Source: Phytoseiulus persimilis (Eukaryota; Arthropoda; Arachnida; Mesostigmata; Phytoseiidae). From it: 64,000 bases of DNA. The translations under genes and the position numbers were made by a program. Position 1 is the stretch's first letter, and each line of letters begins with the position of its first letter. Positions 1 to 13,651 of this stretch are shown piece after piece. The stretch is taken from the NCBI GenBank assembly GCA_037576195.1, contig CM075103.1, positions 8,990,001 to 9,054,000 of the forward strand, in the 5' to 3' direction. The notes beneath the pieces are model-generated. The model searched no databases. It was given only the letters and a program-made list of their open reading frames with translations, and was not told where the DNA came from.

Positions 1-2002
1 TCGACAGGGACCAAAATTCAAGCCGGAAACCACCAAGGTCATGGATTTCAATATTTAGACACTAGAGGTGAGTTTATGCTAGAGGAGCATCGCCGTGCCA
101 TAAACGTGTCGTGGCCTATAAACAACATGCTATACACTAGAACAGATGTTGCGTCATAGATCAATCGCCAACTGTAGTGCATGCATCGCTCAGCTCGCAA
201 GAAGCTTCCCAAGAGCGAGCGCTACGAGTATTTGAGACGCCTGGACCCTCCACGTTCACTCCCTGTTTTTCTCCACTCGTCATGCGTTCCACGCCGGAAT
301 CCGTCGGGACTCTCATTCAACCGCTAAACGCCGGTCTTCAAGTCGCCACTCGCCACCGATGCAACAGCGAGACGACCATGAGTATTCCCGAGTGAACGTG
401 AATCCGTTTCGGCCGAGCCGGATGGAAATAGACATGAAATCGTAAATTCAACATAAACTCGTTGTTGGGGAACGGGAGCACGAGAGCGGCGAATTCTCGT
501 GAGGCTTCTTCGCGGATGAGAACAACTACTCCTGGTGCTCTCAGCTCACCGACGTCACGTCTCGCGCAGCTCTGTAGCAATTCCATGAGAACCACGGCGC
601 CCCATATTATGTTCGACTCCTCTGTTTCCCGCTACTCGACGTAGTCGGGTCCCGGTCCGGAACCGAACGCAGTTATCTCCAGGTCAAAATGCAGATAATT
701 ACTCGAAACCCGACGACCTGAAGAAATGAACGTATTCGGTTGGACAGTTGCTGCTCGCTGATCGAGAGTCAGCCAATGCGGCGCGACACGCTCAGATACC
801 AGTTCGACTGCATTTGACCTTGGCGGCGTTGTTTTTCACGTCGAGCAGCGTGGTTGGGTCTACGCCTGGTTCATTGAGTAGCGCGTAGATGCTTCCGCCA
901 TTGTGCTCGACACCGACGTGCTCTCACCCCGACCCCGAGGCCCGCCGCCAGCGGAGATAAGGACAACAGTTTACGTTGTTTTCGGGGTGCAATGTCAAAC
1001 TATGGCACGGTAACATATCACCGGCGATAAGCAGGCACAGCGCGGACATCGGGCCTAATCCGACATACAGCAGCAGAGCGACCGGCATATCATGGATCTC
1101 CGACGTTCGCAATACAAAGCCTTGTTAAGCTCGTGTGTGTGTATGTGTACTGATGCTATCACCCGATTCGGGGAGAAAAAGATGAGGAATGTAATTTTTC
1201 TCATCGAGACGTAGCTAATGTTGGGTGAGGAGCGTGTTCTACGCACGAGGATTAGGCTCGGGGTCGATGGTCTCCTCTGTTCTCCGATCAGAAGATCTAC
1301 ATAAGTGTTGACGGAATTCGATAGGGTTTATCTCGGCATAGTGGCGGGTTGTTGAGCAGTTCCCGCCCACAGATAACAGCCGCGAGCCCGGCGCTCCTCC
1401 TCCCCCGCAAGTCAGTTCATCGCTCGTTTGTTCATCGTCTAACCAGATCAGAGTACCTCTGACAAGCCATGCGGATATTCGTTGGGTATCAGTTCAAGGG
1501 AGGGATGTACGCCATACGATGACTTCACATGTCATTTGTCGACCGGACTGGGTCCCACGATAACCATTTCCCCCAGACTGCTGTGACAGGTGTTCCCGCA
1601 CAGTTCGACCGGGTGAACTTTAACGGTTCAGCCCTCTTGGAAATGTTATGCTTCCCGACGTTTCTGTTTCCATCTGAAGCGCGCCGCCGGAAGGTTGTCT
1701 CATATTGAGTTCCAATAGTTCCAGGCAGCATCAGCTGATTTTGAGTCTAGGAATTCGAGATCGGTCCGTCCGCTGTTGTCGCAGGCTCGGAGGCCAAGGT
1801 TTCCAGCGACCATGGCATATATCCGAGTGAACACGAGAGGTTAGCCTAGTGGACACTCTAAGCAGAGTGCGCCCTCCGCCAGCAGCGCAGCCGGGTCATT
1901 ACCAGTCAATACCTCAAGGTAGCGAGCGTCTCTCCGTGTTTCTCGAAAATGAGAGAAACTGTTCACAATAACATACAGGCGCCGTCGCTGTGGCCATTAT
2001 CA

Positions 2003-2022
2003 ACACCACCACCACCACCACC
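2003..2022. repeat. CAC trinucleotide microsatellite
   Basis: A short run of CAC triplets in non-coding sequence; no function inferred. Confidence 0.8.
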
Positions 2023-2487
2023 ATCGCCCTCAGCACATGTACTGCTGACCGTGGCCGTAACCCACTCAGGCTCAGCCAACCATATCGAGTTTATCTCTCG
2101 CTAAGTGTCTCTCTGGTTCTGTCGTGAATCATGAAGGCCCCGTCATCTGGAATTCCCCATGAGGTGAACTCCGAATGTGCGAAATGGAGCGTGACCAGAG
2201 TGTCAAAAACGTCATCAAACTTCCTGCTGATCGCTGTTCGACGCAGCGAGCAGAACGGAAGAGTTGCCGGCGTTGAGTCACTTCGTTGACAGGCCGTGTT
2301 GGAGGCTCTGGACTATGAGCAAACATTCAGCTTCTGCGCTCAGAGCTCAAGGTCATCGGAGGGAATAAAGACGAGTTCTTGAAAAGTTCAGCTATCCTGT
2401 TCGAGAATTCTCAGCGACCCTTCTCTTTCCATGGAACTTTCTCTCGATCCGAATTGATCCCGGGCATCAGAGTTTACCTGTTCTCGG

Positions 2488-2560
2488 AGAGAGATAGAGA
2501 GATAGAGAGATTGAAAGAGAGAGATAAGGGAGAGAGAGAGAGAAATTTGAAGAGAGGGCA
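2488..2560. repeat. GA-rich simple repeat
   Basis: Imperfect GAGA/GATA tract of about 70 bases, interrupted by single T and A bases. It falls inside a short open frame rich in Arg and Glu that I regard as an artefact of the repeat. Confidence 0.8.
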
Positions 2561-4399
2561 GAAAAATTGGAGCAATCAGTTGAGCCGGGACGGAAGGTAA
2601 TCTTCTATAGCTCGCTCGGCGTTTTCTTCCCCAACAGGAATCGGATTCGCTTCTCCAATAGCGTTCGTCGCGGTGCCTCTCGACGCGCTCGTCACCGTCA
2701 CTGGAGAACAGAAAGCCGAGCTCAGGCTGCTCTCGCCTGATCTAGTCTACGAGTTCCGACCTTTTTGAATTCCCGTGCAATACCTCGATCAAACGCTCCC
2801 TGGCAGGAGCGCAGCTCGTGCAGTCTCCGGACGAAATCGAGACAGGATCCTATCCACTGTTCCGGTGGCCGTTTCCCCAGTCGCGAGTCTGATTGTTCGT
2901 CCGAGCGACCAATAATTCCCATCGGAGTTAGACAAGAGATATGGATTTCCTTTCGAGTCACTCAGCTCAGGACATACTCGACCCGGGATCCGGCCGAGTG
3001 AGCGGAGAGGTTGATGGTGGGCTCGGTCCACGGCTTTGACGACATAACGAATCGAAACGACGTGCACATGAACGATATTAACAACAACAATCGTTTCAAA
3101 GTCCGAAGCCTCCTCCTTCTGGCCCGGGGTCGCAGCCGGATCCCGAGGACAGTTTCCGCACGACTCCTCGAGTTTCGTTCCCATTCTTCAAGGAACCGGT
3201 TGAAGCTCTCCGAAAACGGTTCCGACAATTGGGAAGCTCTCTCCGGATCGAAATTCGATCCAATAAAAGAGCGAAGCCATAGTATTTCCGTCTCGAGAAT
3301 AGCGTCCCGATCCAACGTCCTTGATTGTTGTTCAACGGGAGGATCGCGTTCTGTGAAGGACGAGGAGGGACAGGAGGGGAATAACGCCACCGTAAAGGAA
3401 GCCGGTTTGCTGAGATGGCAAACGGAAGCATCCTCGTCCCGCGTGCGCGCCCAACACACAGCATGTGACTTATGATTCCTCCATGAGCGGGACGTTGACG
3501 GAGAAACAACGAAAAGCTCCTGCGAATTCGTCTGCTCTCCGGCGCATCCATTCGCCCGTTCGTTTGCCACTCAGCTGTTCTTCCCGCTGTTTGTGTTCGG
3601 CCATTCATTCGTTCCTTCCATTCCTCAACCCTTCCGTGTTGACTTGAGAGGAGCTAGAAGAGTGCATGAAGAGGGTCCGACAAGAGAGGAGAGGAAGTAT
3701 TCAGAAACGGGGAGAGGAGGGAGAACCTCCATAGAAGGGGCCTAAAAACCCTATCGCGAGGATCTCATACTCGCTTGCGAAACGCGTATGAATATCCTCT
3801 CCCTGGACGGAGAGCATCTGATGAGTTCGCCGAGGGTCCACCCCTCTTGTCTCTCACACCCCAGCCACTGCGCCCCCCTCTCCCCTGCTCCCCTCCACTG
3901 AAATTCCGGGACACGCTTCATTGAATTCATTCCCCCGGATCAGACAGGCTGTTTCTCGCTTCGAAAACTAAGCAATAACTCGGTTGAGGAGCGCGTGTTT
4001 GTGACGACTGACTCGTTTTGTACAGGATGCACGTTCCGTCCTGCATTCTGTCCGCCGTCGTCGGAAAATGTATCTGCGTTGCGCATGAAGAGAGGCAGCG
4101 GGACCATACTCTGCAGAGACGACTCAGAAGGCGGACGTGGTCTTTGTCTTTGTTTGGAACAAGTTTACTTTTAATGGCCAAGGGTTAGAGCTCAGAGGGA
4201 AGTGAGGATAAGAATGAGCGCCGGGTCGAGTTGAGAGGAGTTGAACGGAGAGTTCGACGGTAGGTGCCAGGACAGAATGGCGCGGGTGTGTCCAGAGATT
4301 CGATGACGAGGTCACCAAACTCTGGTCCGACGAGCTGCCGCTGCTCGTCGTCCTGATGGTTTTCGTCCGATAATTCCCGGTTCGATGGGGCGTCGTTCT

Positions 4400-4822
4400 T
4401 CAATGGAGAGACTCTGTTAACTTCATCAGCCCGTGATCGGGAAATGCGGGTCGGTAATACGCTGACTGATTTCGAAGAGCTCGACTTTCGGTGGTATCAG
4501 CAAATTCTTCGGTGACCACCACGTCCTTGGACGGATGGAGCCGATCGTATTCCCGCGGCGCGACGTCGCCGCTTGTTGACGATGGTGTCACGTCAGTTTC
4601 GATTTTCGAGACGCAATCTGTAATGATCGACAGCAGCGGCACGGCCGGGTTCGATCGACGCAGCAGGCGTTGGAGCTCGCGGGATTCTGTGAATAGCAGC
4701 AACAACCACGTCAGTCGCGTGAACTCTCTCGGGGAGTAGTCGAGAAATCGAAGAGAGTTGTTGACTGAGGTCGGCTTCGGCCGATTTGCTGGAGCGACGA
4801 CGTCAGCTGTGCGAGTCGACAT
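4400..4822 (-). CDS. Candidate 140-aa hypothetical ORF
   Basis: An ATG-started frame on the minus strand runs 140 codons to a TGA; the open frame extends further upstream without a stop, to about 5035. It has a leucine-rich stretch near residues 40-48 and no recognised domain. Frames of similar or greater length occur by chance elsewhere in this window (9861-10550 and 24537-25232, both minus), so length alone is weak support. I list it only because its lower part reads like ordinary protein sequence. It may be one exon of an unrecognised gene or nothing. Confidence 0.15.
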   Translation of the reverse strand: MSTRTADVVAPANRPKPTSVNNSLRFLDYSPREFTRLTWLLLLFTESRELQRLLRRSNPAVPLLSIITDCVSKIETDVTPSSTSGDVAPREYDRLHPSKDVVVTEEFADTTESRALRNQSAYYRPAFPDHGLMKLTESLH

Positions 4823-6060
4823 CTTTCCGGCGGGAATCCGGAGAGGAGAGGCAGAGATCAGCGGAGGAGACCTGCGCTGGAGCTCAAGAGCCCCCAGCGA
4901 CTTGATCAAGGAAGACAGATGAAGCATCTCAGGAGCAAGCGACCGAGAACAGGACGCGTTCCAGTGGAGCGTTCGGTATCTCCGGAAGCAAGCGACGCTC
5001 TTGTTCGCTCCCTTCACTTCTCGAGTGGGGGACATTTTTTCGTGGAGGAAGCGTCTGTTTCAGAGGCCCCCACAGACTGGCCCCTCGCGAGAGGCCGCTG
5101 TTCTCCTGAACCGATAGCCAGAGGACAGGATCGCCCGTACTCCTGAAAATCACACTGCCAGTCGACATCGAGCCACTGTGCATTTGTGGATCTCGTTGTC
5201 ACGGCTTCAAGATTCAACTCTCGCAACACGAGCGACGCCAAGTCTGACCGAGCGTGACTTGCACTTTTCCTCTCTTCGCGTTTCTTATCTCAACGGTTGC
5301 AGTCGGTCTGAGCGGCCGGCGGAGCTGCCAACTTTACCGAAAGAGGTCTAATGTGATTAAATCGCACTTGGCTTAATGTCATGAGCGGAGCGAGTCGCCG
5401 TGTTAGTTGGTCCTTGCTCTCGCGGTTCCGTGTGTTTCGCTTTTCACCCGCCGATCCGAACTACGTGCGGTACACCGCGATGCATCGAGTGCGTCTCGCG
5501 ACACCGCGGAGCCGAGGGGCCCAGTTCGGGAGCTGCTGTCACGTAGAGTCTCGATAGGGGCACTTCTCGGGACACTTGTGGAGCACAGTACCATTCTCCG
5601 GGAAGATTATCACCTGGCTGGAGACGATTCTCCTGGACGAGGAGCGTTGAGTTCTAAAAGAGAGTCGAGATACATCCGTTTCCGAGAGCGGGTGAGCTTC
5701 CCCCCTGGTGTCAACGTCACATTGCATACCGAATCGTTCGTAGCCCAGCGGAGTCCGGAGACCGCAGACGCCGCGTCTGTTGGAGTCATGGAATTATCGG
5801 AAATCATATCATGGCTCACGTCAGCGACTCACTGCTGCTGCCCATTCGCCATGTCTCCCTCTGCGATCGGTGGCAAAAAGCAGGTGGTGCTTGAATAGAA
5901 CAAGCAGCTGAGCACTCTGTCGGGCGGCCGCGAGAGTACCTCTCGACTCGTATTGGTCAGAACACAAAGGTAACAAAAGGTCTTGCTCACTATTTACCAC
6001 CGTTGCCGGGGCTGCAAGCTTATTTCCAAGCAGACGAACATCGCTCTCAGACTCTTCCGA

Positions 6061-6084
6061 CGGTCGGTCGGTCGGTCGATCGGT
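6061..6084. repeat. GGTC tetranucleotide repeat
   Basis: About six near-perfect GGTC units. The repeat gives Arg/Ser/Val-rich open frames in two registers that should not be taken as genes. Confidence 0.8.
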
Positions 6085-9000
6085 CGCTCAGTCGATACGT
6101 CTGGCTACAAGCTGTTTCATCCTCTGGGCTACCGACTGCGAAGTTACACGCAGACGATCGGCCGTGTTCGAACAAGCAGGTCTGTCCCGTTTGTCCGAAA
6201 ACGGAGCTGACATGGAACGACTCTCAACTCGATTGGGATCTCTGAAGTACATCCTTGAGCTCGCTTTGGAAGGGGGTCGACGCTCCGCGCTCAAATGAAT
6301 TCTTGATCGATATGAGGGAAAGCGGGTGTGAAAATGACCGAAACCTGAATGGCAGCAATCATCGTGCATGGCGGGTCGCTAAATTGATCCGATTGGCGGA
6401 GACCGCCGGCTGGAGCCTCGTGGCTCGGAACTCCATCAGAAACAGTTTAACGTCACGCACACACGCGTCTCTCCGAGCTCGGTTCGAAACGCGAGTCCGA
6501 GACGACGTCCCCATCCGCCGCCCGGAAACTAACCCGAAGCCGCCGCGTGTTTGTTGCTATCGCTGCTCGTGCAGCTTCAACTCGTATTTTGTTTCTTCCG
6601 TGGCTACTTGTCCCATTCGGAAGCGACTGGAAGGTCATCATGCGAACACACGCGCCGGGCTCGGAAACATGTTCGGCGGGCTCTGAAAAGTTGTTAGGAG
6701 CACAATGTTGTCGCATTCCGGAGCCGCCATTAACACTAGAAAACAACAACAACAATGGCGGCGATGGGTGCAGTGGCGGTAACAACAATGACGACGACGA
6801 GAATGATTTATTCTGCCCGAACGTACATTCCGAATGAGTCTCAGCCGTCGTCTGACAATGTGAGACGATGTCGTCAAGTCTCGTAGACGTCGCGTCAGCG
6901 GGCGCAGGAGCAAGTCCAACCCGTTTCGTGTTTTCCGCGATTCGCCCGTTTTACGATTCGTCCATGCTTTATGATCTAGCTCTTATTCATTCATCCGAGG
7001 TCGACAGTGCGTCGGAACGAGATCACTCCATCATCTGCATAAGTGAACCTTTCCAAATCGGTCATGAATCTCAAGGGAGTAGACAACGGTGAAAAATTAC
7101 TTTCCGCGGGCATTTCTCAAAAGCATCTCAGGAATGAACGAATGAAACTTGTCGGCTGTGGCGAGGAGAAAGAAAAACCGCTCGTTCCGAATGATCATGC
7201 CGTCAGAGCATCCAGAGTTCGTGGTGGTCCTGGACGGTTGAGAGTCGATCGCCGCTAGGGTAAGGCACCGCGTGCTCTAGTTAATAATGAATGAACGCAA
7301 TCGCTCGTGAGTGACGTCGGTGCTCGCCGGGAACAGGGAAAGCATAGTGTGAGACAGATAGAGCAGAATAGCCCGCTCTCTACTCGAGTGAAGTTCAAAG
7401 TTCTCCGGGCTGATATCTGGGAACCGGCTTGAAAAAAGGGAATATCTCCCCAGAACAGAGGGTGCATCAGAGTGTCTTCCGCTTGCGTGTCTCCGCGGCA
7501 CGATGTTCTCCGCCGTCGTCGTGGTCGTTGGCTCTGTGAGATTACACGTCATTGTCGTCCCAGGGAGGGAGGGAAAAAAATCGTCGAGAACGTCAGCACC
7601 CCTCCCCTGGAGCTGCAGACTACAGGTTCCGGCAGCGAATCTAGACTCCAAATTACCCCCTGTCAACAACGCGTGCAGCAACAGAATCTTTCACTGAGCC
7701 TAGGAAATTACTCAGCGTATTCAGGGGGTGATTTTTGCACGTGCGGGGATCCCTTCTCCAACGAAGGGGGACAACGTGGATCCGAAGACGGAACGGGTCC
7801 AAAGTTCACATTTTTCCGACGATCGGCGTGATCGTTTCCGTCGCAATCCGGAAGCCATTCTGAGCTCCGGCGCGCATGTAGCCTCTTCATCTAGAATGGT
7901 TTCCCAACATCGACAGCTTACAGAGTAACGCCCTGTTGCGCGCTCGCTCAATGCCGCGGGTCTTCCGTTCAGGGCAAGGTGTGCAGAGTGTGGCGATTCG
8001 ATTATTGAATGTTTTGAGAGCTCGCTCGCTCGCTCGGGCAAGATTTGGCACGCCCAGAGTTCGATTGCCCTTGCAGGTCTCACCGGGAGCCTCACGACGA
8101 CCTTGCTGAGCGGTCGTCTTCATTCGTCCCTCGACTATTCGACTCGAACCACACGAATCGTTTCGACTCGTCGCGAGAGCGAGAAAACTCGTCCCGAGCG
8201 TGTGATGGAGCTCTGAAGAGGGATCATCCTGGTAGGAACAACTCGGTCGCAGAGCCAGCGCTTTCGCAGCCAAATCTCAGAGTACACTCATGGTCTTATT
8301 CTACTCGGCGAGAGTCCAACTGGGTGCATGGTAACAGGACCGCTTCAACCGCCGGCTACCATTCTGGCCTATGACGTATCTTCGCTTGGGTCTTGAGAAT
8401 GAAATCAGTTAGGCGGCCGTAGAGTCTCCCACCCGGTCATCCAGACTTCCAGTCGCAATCGACAGCCGCCAACCGGGACGCGTGCCAATTATTCCCTTCT
8501 ACTCTCACGCAGCATCGTCTCGAATTATTGTCGCCACTCGAGCAGCTCATGGCTGGCTTCGATAAATCGCGACAGTTCACTTCTCTGGAAGACTTTGACG
8601 AGGACCAACGGCTTCGAAAGCACTCCATCCCTCCCGAGCGGGCGAGCGAGAGAAACAGAATAGGGAAAGGACGGAGGGCGGAATTTCGTAAGAGCTCGAA
8701 GGAGCCGCGCGTTCTACATCGGTGCTTTCAAGTGGAACAATAATTTATCGTCAGGCAGAGAAGTTCCCAACGATAAACATCGCCTCGCTGTCTTTGATAC
8801 TTCTCACAGTTTCCCGAATCCGTTTTCCCATGCCCCCCCTTCCTCTCTCGAGTTGACTCCCCACTCGGTGAAGCAGAAGATCAACGAGAAAAAGTCTGCC
8901 TGTCGCAGCGTTCTCCGGTCTAGAGGGCGTTCGGAGTTCGCTGGCATAATCCATCTGGGTTAAAACACTCATTGCCATAATAAGAGCATGAACTAAGCTG

Positions 9001-12000
9001 TGGAACAGGCCAGCCAATCTTTTGCTAATGCAAGCACCGGGACCAAAGCAAACTCCCTTTCACTTTCTCCACCTCAATGTCAATCAAACCGCCTGCTGCT
9101 AAGTGTGTCGGATTCGCTGCTCGGGGTTTTCAGCATATTTGTCCTTGAACCCTTACGCAGTAACCTTCTCGGTATTCCTCAGCCGAACCAGACCAATTGT
9201 GGCGGTAGCCGGGAGGAAGGGGGAGGAAAAAGCATTATCCAACGCTTGTCATGGATTTGGCACGGATCCAAGCTTCGGCAAGGCCGGCTCAGGCTCCAGG
9301 TTAGCGATCCTTAGAAGGAACGACTGTCGGGGGGCTCGGGCTCCAGTCAGCGACCTCACACGGTCGTAGACAGACCTTGAGCCCGACGGGCCCGCGGACT
9401 CGAGCCGAGCGTAACTCGATGGGTGACTGTGTGTGTGCCTGCTGTTAATTTTTCAAAAGCCGCACATTTTCCTCGGGACGAATGACAAAAAGCGAGTCCT
9501 TGCTGAGCTACATACGTACACCGCACGTGGACAAAAGGCCGACCGGGTGGACGGGCAGGGACGAGGACCGCGAATAGAACCTTGAAGGTGCTTCACCCAG
9601 CCCGTACATCACCACCGACAATATCTCTTACGGCGGTACGACCGGCTGCGGCTCGTTGTCGTCTTTGTTCGGCATTTTGCGCTGACCCCAATCGCTCAGT
9701 GTCGTACCGCTGTTATGCTTGTGATACGTCGGGAAACATTTCCTTCGTTGCGGCTGCCTGGCGCGATGATGACTTCTGGATTCGAGTGGAAAGGAAAAAC
9801 GCACAAATGAAGCGCATCCTCGACGAGGACGTCTCAAACGAGCTGGCTGCATGTAAATTATTAATCAAGGCACGTGTCACTCTGCGGGCTAGCGCACGGC
9901 CATTTCGAATGTGGGGGGAGCGAACCATCTAACCAAAGCCCCCTGTGACGCGCTCGTTTTCGTCCGAGTTCGTTCTCACTCATTTTCCCGGGAGCATCGC
10001 TTGGTTCCTGACCGAAGCGCGGACTCGTAAGCTTTTTCCCATGCTGCTCTCGGCCGTCTTGCATGGCACAACTCCGAAGGGGAACTCTGAGCGGCTGTGC
10101 ACTTGGGGCGGCTGGCATCCCATTCATTCCTTTCTCTCTCGGGCTTCGCGTGCGATGTGAAGCCAGTGCCGGGAAACCCTTCAAGGTCGTGACGTCGTCG
10201 TCGAGATCTTTTGACCGGTAACGGACAATTCGGCCCTGAGCGCCCTCCCGGAAACAGCCTCGCGAGCGATTAGACTCACGCGCTGAACGCTGACTATATT
10301 CATTTAGGCGAGTTCGATCAGGATCGACAACGGCAACGGCAGTATTTCGTTCTTTTTTCGTCTGCGATCCGGGGTTGGTTGCTGCAGCGATGGGCCAGCG
10401 GCAATTTCTGATCGGCAGTCCTTGTCCTAAAAATATCAAAAACGTCCGCAAGACCCCGCTGCGGCCTGCCTTAGCCAATCGGGAGCAGCACCCGTAAGTC
10501 CGCAATTGGACCCGAGGTCCCCAGCTGCATGCAGCTCGAGCCAACCCCACGGGTTCCAGATCCTCTCAGGGAAGACTCGGGGCGGAACGAGATAAGTCGA
10601 CCAGAAGGAATGTTCACTCCTGAGAAGTAACCCCCAAATTCATTTGGTTATCTCCATTGAGCTCATGAGAACTGCGGGCGTTGGAACTATCACTTCGGAT
10701 CAAGGGGCGGCGGCGGCCCTCTGTTTCTGACCGTTATCAACAGGAACACTCAATACCACATTTGCGGGGAGTTGCCCGACACCCAACAGCTGTCCCGGCT
10801 CGAAGGCTCTTGTGGGCGGGAGAAGGGTGGACTGAAGCGAATGGTTTTGCAAGACACGCACAAAAAGTTGCATGCAGCCCTCCCCGCACAAAAAATCATT
10901 GCGGCTACCGTGCGTCGAACTTGTGAGGACTTCTGAGTGCTCTATCTGAGGAGATAACGTTCGGAGCTCTTCCCGGAACAAGTTTTGCGTCCGTCCCCCA
11001 ACGCTTGTGCAGAGTCGGCATCTGCTGAGCCGCATCGACATCTTCAACAAGACGGCTCCGGATTGAGCGACACGTCCGCGGACATCTCGTTGCGGATTCG
11101 TACCGAAGTCCGTTGAGAGAGGGTTTCTAGGAGGAACGAGATGCTACCACCGGGAGTCCGCGGGACTTTCCCGCTCAGTGTTTCCACCAGAGCGTTCCGA
11201 GAGGCTGGTCGTCCAAACTGATTTCCCCTGGCTCCCCTGAGCTGTCATGAACACTCATTGTACAGCTGAACCTTATTTGTTATCTAATGATATCGCCGCT
11301 TCGCGAGCCACTGGTTTGGCAGGTTCTCTGATGCGCTCTCTGTTCCGTATCGGAGTGGAGAAGCACTTCAGAGTGGGCTCTTGCCCACAGGACCGTCCGG
11401 TCAACATCAGTTGGTTTCCTTGTCAGCCTGAGTTGCTGAAGTGAACGATTTTTAGCCGGGTCGGCTCAGCCCTCCGACTTTCTTCCGAACTCTCAAAGTC
11501 ACATTAGTAAACAACTCGACCGTGTTCTGTCTGCCCCGCTCGACCTACAAGCTGGCGGACAGCTGGATTGGGAGCTGAGTTGAACTGGAACCCCGCTGCC
11601 GAAACTCCCATGTGAAGCCAGACAGTGACTCCCTGCACGTCTGGCCGTTTCGAGTTTCGGCATGGCCCTGAATCGAATATTAAAACTCGGAAGAAGCTGC
11701 ACGTTGTTCGGAGCGGATGACGAACGAACGAACGCAAAGCTCAAGAGCTCAGCTAACAACTCAGATCTCCATCTCTACTTGCAGGGAAGCAAGCGATGTC
11801 CTCGTAAATACGGCCGACGTCCGACGGCTGGCCAGGAGGAGGTTGGCCCCCGTAGTGTTTAGGAGGAAGGAGTCGGGAAGCGGCCGGAGGATAGGATTGA
11901 ATCAAGTCAGAATAGGCTAATTTAGCTGGAGCCCTCGGGCTCGAATTCCGACGCTGAGGCCCATAGCCAAAGTGCGCTCGAGCCGGCCCAGGCCGCCGCC

Positions 12001-13651
12001 AAAGCGGACGGCATAGCCCGTCGGGAGCGGCGCTCTCCAACACCGCATAGTTCAAGATCTACAGGTGCTTGTTCCGACGACGACGACGCATCACCGCTCG
12101 GAGAATCGGACCCATCGGCAAACGTGAGCTCGCATTCCTCGGGATAGCTATGTATGCGAAATGCTTCCGCGAATTCACTCCTGCGCCAGAGTTTTCGCGA
12201 CGCACGCGGTAAATTTCAATTCCTAGGAGCTCTAGCCATTGCTGACAGGGAAAACGAATGGACCATCCAGGGACTCAGCATGAAGTGCTCGGTTGCCTTG
12301 TCCAGCCACGACGAAACGTTCTCACGTTCCAAACAGCGTTCGTTCGAAACTTTCATCGTATCGAACTCGAGGAGCTTGCACTAAGAATGTCTATTCCCCG
12401 AGTCCCTCGAAGAATTGTTATCCTTAAGAGCCTCACGAAACTTGTGTAGGAGAGCACCAACACTCGCGTCAGGAACGCAAAGGAGCTCGATACTGCTCTG
12501 CCTCTTCTGGCGGCTCGGCCAGCCTCGTTGTGGCTCCTGGGCGGGCATTCGGTCTCCTGATCCGGAACTCCTGCGAATCTCATAGTGGAATTCGTTCCGC
12601 TCCTTACAACCCTCCCTCAATTCGAATTCACACCATGGAGTGAATATGACGGCGAAGACCTCGGCGAGGATCTCTCCGGGAACGTCGTGGATCACGGACG
12701 TCGTGCCTTACGAGATCGCTTTCGTTCTCTCTCCCTTCGTTCCCTGCTCGTACTCTCAATGATTTCCTTTTAAGTATTCACAGCGCGCAGCTGAGCGGAA
12801 CGCGTCTCCTCTATCCGGATCTATACGCCTTACCAATATCCACGCGGCCGTCTCAGCTGCCTTCCACCGTTTCCTCTCTTCAGCATATGTTCGTCATTAG
12901 GACATCTGCAGTTGATGGAATCAATGAGCTAATGGAAATGCTTAGAGCCACCTGCGTCAACCTAATGATTGACTGCAGCGGGGGGAAAGTCCCGTCGAAC
13001 TATCCCGATCAAGGCCTTGTTTAGATTGTGGAGGTCGCAACTCTCCGGTAAAAAGCCGTCATCCGAGGCGGCCCGGGTCTGACTGCCCCACCCTCGAGTT
13101 CCTCCCAGACCGATGGTCCGCGCTGGAATCGAGCTTGCTTTGACACAGCTGGCTCTTCGGTTGCTCATAGACTTCAGACATGAAAGTTCGTCCCGTCGGG
13201 AAGCGGAGTGAGCGTTTCTCCGCACTGTCCTGAGAGCTGGGACGGACGAGAGAAGGGGATGCGGAACGGTCTCACATCTGCCGATGACATTCCATTGTGC
13301 ATCCAGCTACCATCTCCGGACGCATGAGTCGCCCTGGCGTCAGGCGGCCTCTCAGCCGACAGCACTGATTTCGTGAATAGCGATGAGACCCCATACTCCC
13401 CCGCCAGCCTCTACCCTGCACTGCCTTCCGCGTCATTATATTTATTTCTGCCTAATTATCTTCCGCAATGTCCAACGGCCTTAAAAACGCAGCCGGCCTT
13501 TCCGCCGGCTCCTTCGGCTTCGTTAACGAAGCCCGCCCCGGTAACGTGTCGACAAACGTTAACCGATAGAGCGCTAAACGTTCGAGTTTCCGCTATCGGA
13601 ATCCAGGCGGAGGTTCCGGATCCGGTTCACGTGATTCCGTTACTATTTCAG

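Larger units (their letters stand above)
1..13651. other. Long stretch without a recognisable gene
   Basis: I read both strands and found no domain, motif or convincing exon chain here. Many short open frames exist but they overlap one another in several frames and lack family resemblance. The sequence carries simple repeats (CAC triplets near 2003, GA-rich tract near 2490, GGTC tetramers at 6061, CTCG runs near 8022) and a C-rich patch near 3840-3900. Because the phosphatase gene starting at 13.65 kb lacks its ectodomain, part of this stretch may be a large intron or 5' region of that gene. The only long frame that I would keep as a candidate is on the minus strand at 4400-4822. Confidence 0.6.

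Noticed and set aside
6547-6837. 96-codon frame with Asn/Gly/Asp repeats
   Set aside because: The protein-like look comes from AAC and GAC simple repeats; nothing else supports a gene.
9861-10550. 229-codon minus-strand open frame
   Set aside because: No domain, low-quality composition, and overlapped by plus-strand frames; treated as chance.
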